A DNA stretch of 64,000 nt, from NCBI GenBank assembly GCA_963597355.1, contig CAVBPR010000002.1:62001-126000 (forward strand), given 5' to 3'. Below, piece by piece: positions 25,929-33,176 of this stretch. Every line of letters begins with the position of its first letter. Position 1 is the stretch's first letter. The DNA is from UMGS1766 sp963597355. Its GTDB lineage: Bacteria; Bacillota; Clostridia; Oscillospirales; Oscillospiraceae. Made by a program: the position numbers and the translations under genes. Under the pieces are notes generated by a model. It was given only the letters and a program-made list of their open reading frames with translations. It had not been told where the DNA came from and searched no databases.

Positions 25929-27446
25929 TTATGCGCGATCCAGATAGTCCGATGCGTTTGTGCCTGCAAGGAATCCGCTGGCAAAGGCCCATGAGAGGTC
26001 GTTGAGCACCTGCGCCTTGTAGCCGCCCAGCAGGGTATAGCGACCGGAGGCGAAGTCACCGGTGACATACAGTCCCTCCACCGTGTGTTTCCGGTCGGCG
26101 GTGTAGGCCTCCATTCTGCCGTTGACCCGCACGCCACCGAAGGCGCCGTCCGTGCCGGGGGACGCCTTGATGGCGTAATAGGGGGCGGTGTTGATGGCCG
26201 CCAGCGCGTCTGCCGGTTTTGCGAATTCCCAGTCCCTCCCTTCTGCACAGGCGCGGTTGTAATTCGCAACGGTCTCCAGAAGGGTAGCCCGGTCAACGCC
26301 GATCTGATCTGCCAGATCTTCCAGCGTGTCGGCGCGGTAAATGTCTTTGGGATGCTTGGCGAAGATGGCGTCCATCTGCGCCCGGACGGCGTCCATGTCA
26401 TGGGTGATGTTGGGGTCGCCCATGACCTCCAGCAGATGAGACTCCAGCTCAATGCGGGGCAGTTGGGACGTGGCTTTGATGCAGTTCATGTCGAAGATCT
26501 GATAAGCTGCCAGCCCTGGCTGACGTGCCTGCACCACGCCGTCTTTGAAATAGGGCAGGTGGTTCAGTGGCTCGCTGCAATAGCGTCTGCCCTCCTGATT
26601 GACAGTGATGACATAGCGGCTCTGGAGCATGGCATTTATAATGCTATACTCCGGTCCATGAAGGGAGCGCGGCGGCATCGGCCCCATAAAGCGGATGCAG
26701 AAGCTGTCATAGTCCACAAATGCCCCGGCGTGCTCCGCAATGGGAATGCCGTCGCCGGTGTAGGCCGGGTTGGTGTGGGGCGTCATTTCCAGCGCCTTGA
26801 GCGAGAATTCCGGGCACACCCGCTTTGCAATCTTCTCGTTGCAGATCCAGCTGCCCGTGGCGAGGATGCATGCCTTGCATTCTACCCGCAGTTGCTCGCC
26901 GTTCTGCTCAGCCAGCACGGCGGTGATTTTCCCATCGGTCACATCCACGTCGACGGCCTTCGTCTGGGTCAGCAGTTCCACGCCGAACTCCGCCGCTTTG
27001 TCCCGCATCGTGTCCATGACCATGCGGCCGAAGGTGCGCTTCTGGTGGTTGTCAGCCTGGGGGCCGACGGGATCAAACTCATTGGGGAAGAGGTACTTGC
27101 CGGGGTATACCTGCTCGGCCAGCGACGGTTCCAGTTCCATCAGCCAGTCCACAAATTCGCCCGTCGCCCGAACGGAGTTGGCGGCCAGATCCGGCTCGAC
27201 CTGCCAGAACATCTCGTCCTGCACCAGGCGGATGTAGTCGATGGTCTGGCACTGAATGCCCCGCTCCTTCTGCCACTTGCTGTCGAAGGTGCGCATGAAG
27301 GTGGCGAAGTTCGCGCCGCCACCGGTTACTTTGCTCTTTTCCAGCACGATGACTTTCTTCTTTCCGTGTTCTGCGGCTCTCAGCGCGGCCACCATGCCGC
27401 TGCCTCCGCCGCCCAGCACCACAATGTCGCATTTCATTTCTTTCAT
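25929..27446 (-). CDS. fumarate-reductase-type FAD-binding oxidoreductase, copy 2
   Basis: 505 aa with FAD motif VVLGGGGSGMVAALRA (about residues 9-24), a central cap region and C-terminal signatures (GTDGAFGGVRVN; GLYVTGDFASG) of the flavoprotein family that includes fumarate and urocanate reductases and 3-ketosteroid dehydrogenases. No signal peptide and no heme sites. It differs considerably from copy 1, so a different substrate is likely. AAGGAG lies 12 nt before ATG 27446. First gene of a leftward operon with permease 2, the last rightward boundary of the GC-rich island. Confidence 0.83.
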   Translation of the reverse strand: MKEMKCDIVVLGGGGSGMVAALRAAEHGKKKVIVLEKSKVTGGGANFATFMRTFDSKWQKERGIQCQTIDYIRLVQDEMFWQVEPDLAANSVRATGEFVDWLMELEPSLAEQVYPGKYLFPNEFDPVGPQADNHQKRTFGRMVMDTMRDKAAEFGVELLTQTKAVDVDVTDGKITAVLAEQNGEQLRVECKACILATGSWICNEKIAKRVCPEFSLKALEMTPHTNPAYTGDGIPIAEHAGAFVDYDSFCIRFMGPMPPRSLHGPEYSIINAMLQSRYVITVNQEGRRYCSEPLNHLPYFKDGVVQARQPGLAAYQIFDMNCIKATSQLPRIELESHLLEVMGDPNITHDMDAVRAQMDAIFAKHPKDIYRADTLEDLADQIGVDRATLLETVANYNRACAEGRDWEFAKPADALAAINTAPYYAIKASPGTDGAFGGVRVNGRMEAYTADRKHTVEGLYVTGDFASGRYTLLGGYKAQVLNDLSWAFASGFLAGTNASDYLDRA

Positions 27447-27539
27447 GATTTTATCTCACTCCTTTGTACTATTTGCACAATTTAAATTCGCATTTAAATT
27501 TCTTTATGTTTGAATTTTAACAATTGAGAAGGTGGCTGT

Positions 27540-27560
27540 CTTTATCCCGGAGCGACAAAA
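27540..27560. promoter_or_regulatory. operator candidate upstream of the FAD2 operon
   Basis: Read on the minus strand it is TTTTGTC-N7-GATAAAG, matching the island palindrome with one arm mismatch. It lies 94 bp before the FAD2 start. Confidence 0.45.
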
Positions 27561-27623
27561 AGCGTTGTCCTATTCTGCACATACAAAGGCCATATCCGGG
27601 TCTGGCCACCCGAAACTCGGCGA

Positions 27624-27644
27624 TGCTATCCAATGCGGACAAAA
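27624..27644. promoter_or_regulatory. second, weaker operator-like site upstream of FAD2
   Basis: CTATC-N7-GACAA with the strong right half GCGGACAAAA. About 80 bp further upstream than the first site. Confidence 0.3.
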
Positions 27645-27683
27645 AGACCGCCCTGTTTTGTTCAAAAGTGCAAAACAGAGCGG
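27640..27683 (-). terminator. terminator-like hairpin on the minus strand, upstream of FAD2
   Basis: CCGC.CTGTTTTG / CAAAACAG.GCGG, 12 pairs with one mismatch and a 10-nt loop, followed on the minus strand by TCTTTTTG. No minus-strand gene lies to the right, so it either shields FAD2 from antisense transcription or belongs to a long leader. The rest of 27447-27730 is AT-rich and non-coding. Confidence 0.4.
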
Positions 27684-27732
27684 TGTATGGTTCTTGTAGG
27701 TTGTATTGATATGATGATGTAAGAGAGCTAGC

Positions 27733-27761
27733 TTGCTATTGAAAATACGGGTTGATATAAT
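27733..27761 (+). promoter_or_regulatory. promoter of the WYL gene pair
   Basis: TTGCTA, 17-bp spacer, TATAAT, about 105 bp before the GTG start. Confidence 0.65.
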
Positions 27762-27867
27762 ATTGGTGGAAGTAGCAGGAGTTCTTCCTATTTTCCTTTA
27801 AGCAAAAGTTGATTTACACCACATACATCAATTATATCGTTTATTATCATGAAAGGAGTGTGTCTAC

Positions 27868-29106
27868 GTGGCTTATAGTGAGCTCATAAAGAACTTTGAA
27901 AAAGTCAGAGCCTATATGCGTGAGTTTTATGTGTATGGCTTTAAGAGCAGAACAGAATATGATGCCAAAAGTGCACGCTCCTATGATGATGAACGACGCA
28001 GGCTTGAAAGCTGGTTAGGAGATTACATGCGGTTCAGCCAGACGCCGGAAGGAAAGAATGTTTTCCTGTCGGTAGATAGCCGCATGATCCACAAGAACCC
28101 GTTCTATAAGGCATGGAAGGCGAAGAGTTTCACGGACAGAGATATTACGCTGCATTTTGCAATTTTTGATATTCTCTATGAGCCCGAGACAAAAATGACG
28201 CTTACAGAGTTGATTGAGGAGATCGACAAGCGGTTGTCATCCGGCATGACCTTTGATGAGTCAACGCTGAGAAAGAAGCTCAAGGAGTATGCCGGAGAAG
28301 GACTCATTCGGATTGAGAAAGATGGACGGAAGGTTTTGTATAGCAGAACTCCGGATACAGACATCACTACATTGCAGGATGTGATTGACTTCTTCAGTGA
28401 GGTGGCTCCGTGCGGTGTCATTGGCTCATTCCTGCAGGACAGGCAGCCAAAGCATCCGGAGCTGTTTTCCTTTAAGCACCACTACTTAACGCAGGCAATG
28501 GACAGCGATGTGATGGCCACACTGTTCGAGGCGATTCACGGTCATCGCTACATCACTGTGGACAATTTTGGTAAACATTCCAACGAAGTCAGAACGGTTC
28601 GGCTAGTCCCACTCAAGCTCTACATAAGCGCTCAAAATGGCAGGCAAAATCTTTTGGCCTTTCATGAAAAAGCCAATCGTCTGAATTCCTATCGCCTGGA
28701 TTATATGTCCAACATCAGGATAGAAGATGAGGTTTGCGAAAAATTTGATGCGTTGCGCGACGCGCTCGGCAAGGTTGAAACGCATATGTGGGGCGTGAAC
28801 TGCAAGTGGAATATCAAGCTTTTGGAGCATGTTGAGTTTGAGATAAAGATCGACGATGATGAGCAGTTTATAGTTCACCGGCTGGAGAGAGAAAAACGCT
28901 GCGGTCGTGTTGAAAAAATAGATGACAACCATTACCGGTATGTTGCAGATGTATTTGACACGACGGAAATGCTTCCCTGGATACGGACATTTATCTCCCG
29001 CATTACAAGAATGAACTTCTCAAATCGTACTGCTGAAAATAAATTCAAGGCGGATCTTCAGAAAATGTACCAAATGTATGGTATAGATGGAGGTGACGCA
29101 CGATGA
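27868..29106 (+). CDS. WYL-domain regulator 1 of the RNA-repair module
   Basis: 412 aa. A winged-helix-like segment around residues 90-155 (MTLTELIEEIDKRL; STLRKKLKEYAGEGLI) is followed by a WYL-type domain (about 225-300). The start is GTG 27868, with AAAGGAG 9 nt upstream. WYL proteins are ligand- or nucleic-acid-sensing regulators and have been reported beside bacterial RNA-repair genes. It overlaps the second WYL gene by 4 bp. It probably senses RNA or DNA damage products and controls the downstream rtcB-Ro60 unit; this is inferred from position. Confidence 0.78.
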   Translation: MAYSELIKNFEKVRAYMREFYVYGFKSRTEYDAKSARSYDDERRRLESWLGDYMRFSQTPEGKNVFLSVDSRMIHKNPFYKAWKAKSFTDRDITLHFAIFDILYEPETKMTLTELIEEIDKRLSSGMTFDESTLRKKLKEYAGEGLIRIEKDGRKVLYSRTPDTDITTLQDVIDFFSEVAPCGVIGSFLQDRQPKHPELFSFKHHYLTQAMDSDVMATLFEAIHGHRYITVDNFGKHSNEVRTVRLVPLKLYISAQNGRQNLLAFHEKANRLNSYRLDYMSNIRIEDEVCEKFDALRDALGKVETHMWGVNCKWNIKLLEHVEFEIKIDDDEQFIVHRLEREKRCGRVEKIDDNHYRYVADVFDTTEMLPWIRTFISRITRMNFSNRTAENKFKADLQKMYQMYGIDGGDAR

Positions 29107-30011
29107 TATTCAGCGAGTTATACTCCGTCTACTACAATACGGTTGCAAAAATTATGGAAACAGCCTTCCATCCAGAGACAACCGAAAAGGATTTGCAGCG
29201 TTGCGTTATAGAAGAGGCGTTCTCTGAAAGCGCAATGACTATTCTTCCAGCGTTGAAATCCGGAAAATGGCCGTTGCTTCATGAGGACCTTTCCCCAAAC
29301 CTGTTACACAAGCCCACAATGCCTCTGACCAATCTGGAAAAGAGATGGTTGAAAGCAATAGCAGAAGATCCCCGTGTTAAGCTGTTTGGCGTCGCGTTTC
29401 CTGAGCTTGACGATGTGGAACCTCTCTTCACAAGGGATGACTATAAAATCTATGACCAATACAATGACGGAGATCCTTTTGAGGACGAGGAATACAGAAA
29501 GCATTTTAGATTGATACTTTCCGCTATACGGAAGGATCGTCCCGTTCGAATCACTATGGTGAACCGTTATGGCAAAGAAGTATGGGTTCGTTTTTATCCC
29601 AAGGGATTCGAGTATTCAGTAAAGGACGACAAGGTCCGTATATTGGCCACCGGGTGTAAATTTAAGCAATTTAATCTTGGAAGAGTCGTAAGCTGCGACT
29701 TCTATAACGGGCACGGACCGTGGCGCTTGAAACCGAAAGGAGAGCATCGTGAAGATCTTACCTTGCAAATAACAGATGAGCGGAATGCTTTGGAGAGAGC
29801 CATGTTGCATTTTGCCCATTTTGAGAAGCAAGCAGAACGCACAGAGGATAACAAATACATCCTGCACCTGAAGTATTACGAGGGCGATGAGACTGAGATC
29901 GTGATTCGTGTGCTGTCCTTTGGCCCGTATGTCAAGGTTTTGGAGCCGCAAAGCTTTGTGAATTTAATAAAAGAACGACTGATTTCTCAAAAAAGCTGTG
30001 AACTCAAGTGA
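29103..30011 (+). CDS. WYL-domain regulator 2 of the RNA-repair module
   Basis: 302 aa with a WYL-like core (about 145-215: PVRITMVNRYGKEVWVRFYPKGFEY; KFKQFNLGRV) and a C-terminal WCX-like extension ending VKVLEPQSFVNLIKERL. No clear helix-turn-helix at the N-terminus, so it may act as partner of regulator 1. Start codon overlaps the previous stop (ATGA). Its 3' end is part of an intrinsic terminator, which separates the WYL pair from the leader of rtcB. Confidence 0.75.
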   Translation: MIFSELYSVYYNTVAKIMETAFHPETTEKDLQRCVIEEAFSESAMTILPALKSGKWPLLHEDLSPNLLHKPTMPLTNLEKRWLKAIAEDPRVKLFGVAFPELDDVEPLFTRDDYKIYDQYNDGDPFEDEEYRKHFRLILSAIRKDRPVRITMVNRYGKEVWVRFYPKGFEYSVKDDKVRILATGCKFKQFNLGRVVSCDFYNGHGPWRLKPKGEHREDLTLQITDERNALERAMLHFAHFEKQAERTEDNKYILHLKYYEGDETEIVIRVLSFGPYVKVLEPQSFVNLIKERLISQKSCELK

Positions 30012-30027
30012 GTTCGCAGCTTTTTTT
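29994..30027 (+). terminator. terminator of the WYL pair
   Basis: AGCTGTGAACTC / GAGTTCGCAGCT (one T-G wobble) with an AAGT loop, then TTTTTTT. The stop codon lies in the loop/stem junction. Confidence 0.85.
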
Positions 30028-30029
30028 CC

Positions 30030-30058
30030 GTGAAATACCGGAGCATGAACCGTATAAT
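30030..30058 (+). promoter_or_regulatory. putative promoter of the Y-RNA-like array and rtcB
   Basis: GTGAAA (4/6 to TTGACA), 17-bp spacer, perfect TATAAT at 30053-30058. The predicted start near 30065 coincides with the first hairpin. Confidence 0.55.
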
Positions 30059-30064
30059 ATGGCC

Positions 30065-30097
30065 ATAAGATGCAGATGCCGAACAGCTGCTTCTTAT
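30065..30097 (+). ncRNA. first structured element of the rtcB leader
   Basis: Hairpin ATAAGATGCAG / CTGCTTCTTAT, 11 pairs with one mismatch; the region between the arms contains ACAGC, a shortened form of the ACAGCAA motif of the next three elements. It may be a fourth, smaller member of the array or a 5' stabiliser. Confidence 0.4.
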
Positions 30098-30099
30098 CA

Positions 30100-30150
30100 A
30101 AGGTACTTACAGCAATTATTATCAGGTTACGATAAAAAAAGATGTACCTT
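30100..30150 (+). ncRNA. Y-RNA-like element 1
   Basis: Ends pair as AAGGTAC / GTACCTT (7 bp). Two bases after the 5' arm comes ACAGCAA, then a small hairpin TTATC-N7-GATAA, then an A-rich 3' strand. About 51 nt. Closed-end stem, conserved bulge-like motif and upper hairpin are the general layout of Y RNAs. No gene or T-run is associated. Confidence 0.5.
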
Positions 30151-30157
30151 GTCTACA

Positions 30158-30241
30158 AAGATGCATACAGCAATCCAATAGTCGGTTCAGTTACGACGTG
30201 ACAGTCTCTCCTGAAGTTGGAGCGATGGTCTGTTGCATCTT
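30158..30241 (+). ncRNA. Y-RNA-like element 2
   Basis: Ends pair as AAGATGCA / TGCATCTT (8 bp). ACAGCAA follows one base after the 5' arm. The interior has hairpins GTCG-N9-CGAC (D-arm-like) and CTCC-TGAAGTT-GGAG (7-nt loop, T-arm-like), the latter closed by ACAG / CTGT. About 84 nt. Partly tRNA-like, less so than element 3. Confidence 0.55.
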
Positions 30242-30244
30242 GAA

Positions 30245-30338
30245 AAGGCACCAACAGCAATGATGAATAGCTAAGTGGTTATAGCAGATGACTCATGATC
30301 ATCCCTCGCGGGTCCGAATCCCGCTTCAATGGTGCCTT
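30245..30338 (+). ncRNA. Y-RNA-like element 3: tRNA mimic (YrlA-like)
   Basis: Ends pair as AAGGCACCA / TGGTGCCTT (9 bp), and ACAGCAA follows the 5' arm directly. Above it is a complete tRNA-like core: TGAA/TTCA stub acceptor, D-arm GCTA-AGTGGTTA-TAGC, anticodon-like arm GATGA-CTCATGA-TCATC (CAT in anticodon position), 4-nt variable loop and T-arm GCGGG-TCCGAAT-CCCGC. It has no 7-bp acceptor and no CCA, so it is not a functional tRNA gene. A Ro-binding stem capped by a tRNA-like domain is the published architecture of bacterial Y RNA YrlA, and a Ro60 gene lies 1.3 kb downstream. Confidence 0.72.
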
Positions 30339-30364
30339 GTTACTAAAACGAAAGGAGCAGCGCA

Positions 30365-31573
30365 ATGTTTGAAATCAAAGGTAAAATAGCTACAGCGATT
30401 TGTTATGCAACCGTTGTAGAGGATGAAGCCATCGAACAGATCCGCAGAATGTGCGATCATGATTTCACAGCAGGATCTCAGATACGGATTATGCCCGACG
30501 TTCATGCCGGAAAAGGCTGTACGATCGGCACCACAATGACCATCACCGATAAAGCGGTACCGAATATCGTCGGTGTCGACATCGGCTGTGGAATGTACAC
30601 GTTGGAACTGGGCAAAGTAGATATTGATTTTGAGAAGGTAGATGCTGCTGCTCATTATATCCCCAGCGGAAGAGATGTTTGGGAAGGGCGCATGGAGCGC
30701 TTTGACCTGACGGGCCTTCGCTGCTATAGAGACCTGAAGCGACCAAAGCGCTTGGAGAGAAGCCTGGGTACACTGGGCGGAGGAAACCATTTTATCGAGA
30801 TTGATGTTGCTTCGGACGGCACAAAATATTTGGTGATCCATTCCGGAAGCCGTAATCTGGGGAAGCAGGTAGCGGAGTTCTACCAGACCTTAGCAATTGA
30901 CTTGAATGCCGGTAAGGCAGATTACTTCCAGCGTCGGGACGAGTTGATCCGTACATATAAGGAACAAGGCCGCAGAGCTGAGATCCAGTCTGCATTAAAG
31001 GCAATGGAGAAGGAATGGGCGGCAAAAGAGCCGACCATCCCCGCAGACCTGTGCTATTTGTACGGCACCTACTTAGAGGACTACCTCCACGATGTGGAAA
31101 TTTGTCAGCAATTTGCAAGGCGCAGCCGGGAAAGAATGGCGGAAATCATTTTGGAGAAGACCGGCATGACGGCGCTTTCCTCTTTCCACACCATTCACAA
31201 CTATATTGATACGAAGGAAATGATTCTTCGCAAGGGTTCTATTGCGGCCCATGACGGAGAGCTGGTCTTGATCCCGATCAATATGAGAGACGGAAGTATA
31301 TTGGCGCGCGGTAAAGGAAATCCGGAGTGGAATTATTCTGCCCCCCATGGAGCCGGTCGCATTATGTCTCGCGCAAGGGCAAGAGCAACGCTGGATTTAG
31401 AGGCATATAAGAAGACAATGGAAGGTATTTACACGACGTCGGTCAATGCGTCTACGATCGATGAAGCGCCCATGGCCTACAAGTCCCTTGAAGACATTAT
31501 CGATGTCATCAGAGATTCCGTTGATGTGATTGAGATATTAAGACCTATTTATAATTTCAAGGCGTCTGAGTGA
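30365..31573 (+). CDS. rtcB: RtcB-type RNA ligase
   Basis: 402 aa, matching bacterial RtcB. Conserved metal- and GTP-binding motifs are present: DVHAGKGCTIG (near residue 44), VGVDIGCGM (near 69), GTLGGGNHF (near 138), HSGSRNLGK (near 159) and the guanylylation site PHGAGRIMSRARAR near residue 325, whose histidine carries GMP. The enzyme joins 2',3'-cyclic phosphate or 3'-phosphate RNA ends to 5'-OH ends. AAAGGAG 7 nt before ATG 30365. It follows the Y-RNA-like array and precedes the Ro60 gene, an association known from bacterial RNA-repair operons. No RtcA cyclase or RtcR activator is nearby. Confidence 0.95.
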   Translation: MFEIKGKIATAICYATVVEDEAIEQIRRMCDHDFTAGSQIRIMPDVHAGKGCTIGTTMTITDKAVPNIVGVDIGCGMYTLELGKVDIDFEKVDAAAHYIPSGRDVWEGRMERFDLTGLRCYRDLKRPKRLERSLGTLGGGNHFIEIDVASDGTKYLVIHSGSRNLGKQVAEFYQTLAIDLNAGKADYFQRRDELIRTYKEQGRRAEIQSALKAMEKEWAAKEPTIPADLCYLYGTYLEDYLHDVEICQQFARRSRERMAEIILEKTGMTALSSFHTIHNYIDTKEMILRKGSIAAHDGELVLIPINMRDGSILARGKGNPEWNYSAPHGAGRIMSRARARATLDLEAYKKTMEGIYTTSVNASTIDEAPMAYKSLEDIIDVIRDSVDVIEILRPIYNFKASE

Positions 31574-31610
31574 TACGATGCTCCTGCGCCGTCGGATTGG
31601 AGGAATTGAA

Positions 31611-33077
31611 ATGTTGAATCATTTGAAAAATGAGGCGAATATTGCCTACACAGAAAACGGCGCAGTGACCAATGCAAGCACAATGTCAGACTGTCTGGAT
31701 TTGTTTGCAACAATCGGTGCACTCCGTGCTGCCGAGGATCAGGAAATCATCGGACGCTTTGTTCGCGCATATGCAGAGGATGCGGACATTGCCATGAAGA
31801 TTTTGTTCTTCGGACGCGATATTCGCGGTGGACTTGGAGAACGCCGCGTATTCCGGGTTATTATCAACTGGCTGGCCGAAAACAAATCCGAATCCTTGCG
31901 AAAGAACATCGAGCTGATCCCGGAGTTCGGGCGTTATGACGATTTGCTGGCTCTGTTCGGTACGGCCTGCGAAAAGGATGCTTTGCGCACCATTCGTAAG
32001 CAACTGGAAATCGATCTTGCGTCTGACGCAGAGGTGTCCTTGCTGGCAAAATGGCTCCCGTCTGTAAATGCATCCAACGGACAGACCGTTCGTAACGCCA
32101 AGCGGATTGCCCGTTATCTCGGAATGTCCGATGCGGAATATCGCAAGACCCTTGTAACCCTGAGAAAAAAGATCCAAATCCTGGAGAATCATCTCCGGGA
32201 GAAGGACTATTCTTTCGACTATTCCAAGCAGCCTTCCAAGGCGATGTTCAAATATAGAAAGGCTTTCCTGCGAAATGACGATGAGCGCTATAATGCGTTT
32301 CTGGAGGCTGTAAGCAGCGGTAAAAAGCAGTTGCATGCAGATAATCTTGCTCCTTATGAGATTGTCAGATCTGCGCTGGATGCAGGCTATTGGGGCTTTA
32401 ATACTCGCTTGACTGCCGGAGAGAAGGCTTCGCTCAATGCGTCCTGGGAGTCTCTTCCTGACTTCTGCGACCACAGAAATGCCTTGGCAGTAGTGGATAC
32501 TTCCGGATCTATGTACTGTGATAATGCACTTCCTGCGGCCGTAGCGCTGTCTTTGGGACTGTATTTCGGTGAGCGCAATACCGGTGTCTTCCACAATCAT
32601 TTTATCGAGTTTTCTTCCCGCCCTCGGCTGATTGAGATCAAAGGCGAGACCTTTGCCGAGCGGCTGGAGTATCTGTGTACCTTCAACGAGGTGGCGAATA
32701 CGAATGTGGAAGCAGTCTTTGATCTGATCTTGAATGCGGCAGTGCGCAACAATGTTCCCCAGGAAGAGCTTCCTGAAACTTTGTATTTGATTTCGGATAT
32801 GGAGTTCGACTCCTGTGTTCGAAATGCATCTCTGTCGAATTTTGCCAGTGCAAAGCAGAGATTTGCAGAGCATGGATACAAATTACCTCAGGTTGTCTTC
32901 TGGAATGTTGCAAGCCGGAATAGCAACCAGCCCGTGACAAAGAACGAGCAAGGCGTTGCCCTGGTTTCCGGGTGTACCCCCCGTCTGTTTTCCATGGTGG
33001 CAAAGGGCGAGATTTCCCCGTACTCTGTCATGATGGAGATCGTAGGGTCAGAGCGTTACGCAATAATTTCTGCATAA
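31611..33077 (+). CDS. rsr: Ro60-like (TROVE plus vWA) RNA-binding protein
   Basis: 488 aa. The N-terminal two-thirds is the HEAT-repeat TROVE ring (for example DIRGGLGERRVFRVI near 70); the C-terminal third is a von Willebrand A domain with an intact metal site (VDTSGS near 297). Such proteins bind Y RNAs on the outer face and misfolded or damaged RNA in the central hole, and in bacteria assist exonucleases or RNA repair. TTGGAGGA lies 6 nt before ATG 31611; ATG 31578 has no good site and adds 11 unconserved residues. It is 37 bp after rtcB and ends at a strong terminator. Confidence 0.93.
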   Translation: MLNHLKNEANIAYTENGAVTNASTMSDCLDLFATIGALRAAEDQEIIGRFVRAYAEDADIAMKILFFGRDIRGGLGERRVFRVIINWLAENKSESLRKNIELIPEFGRYDDLLALFGTACEKDALRTIRKQLEIDLASDAEVSLLAKWLPSVNASNGQTVRNAKRIARYLGMSDAEYRKTLVTLRKKIQILENHLREKDYSFDYSKQPSKAMFKYRKAFLRNDDERYNAFLEAVSSGKKQLHADNLAPYEIVRSALDAGYWGFNTRLTAGEKASLNASWESLPDFCDHRNALAVVDTSGSMYCDNALPAAVALSLGLYFGERNTGVFHNHFIEFSSRPRLIEIKGETFAERLEYLCTFNEVANTNVEAVFDLILNAAVRNNVPQEELPETLYLISDMEFDSCVRNASLSNFASAKQRFAEHGYKLPQVVFWNVASRNSNQPVTKNEQGVALVSGCTPRLFSMVAKGEISPYSVMMEIVGSERYAIISA

Positions 33078-33088
33078 ATTTAAGGTTT

Positions 33089-33117
33089 AAGGCGGTACCA
33101 GTAGGTACCGCCTTTTT
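33089..33117. terminator. terminator between Ro60 and the response regulator gene
   Basis: AAGGCGGTACC / GGTACCGCCTT with a 4-nt loop, then TTTTT on the plus strand; the reverse reading has only weak T content. Confidence 0.88.
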
Positions 33118-33176
33118 GCATAGAACTGTAACGATCAGAAAACAACATGGAGAGATAAAATATGCGTTGTGAGCAC

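Noticed and set aside
30245..30338. Functional tRNA-Met(CAT) gene
   Set aside because: The tRNA core is flanked by a 4-bp acceptor stub, a ten-base 5' insertion and no CCA; it cannot form a normal acceptor end.
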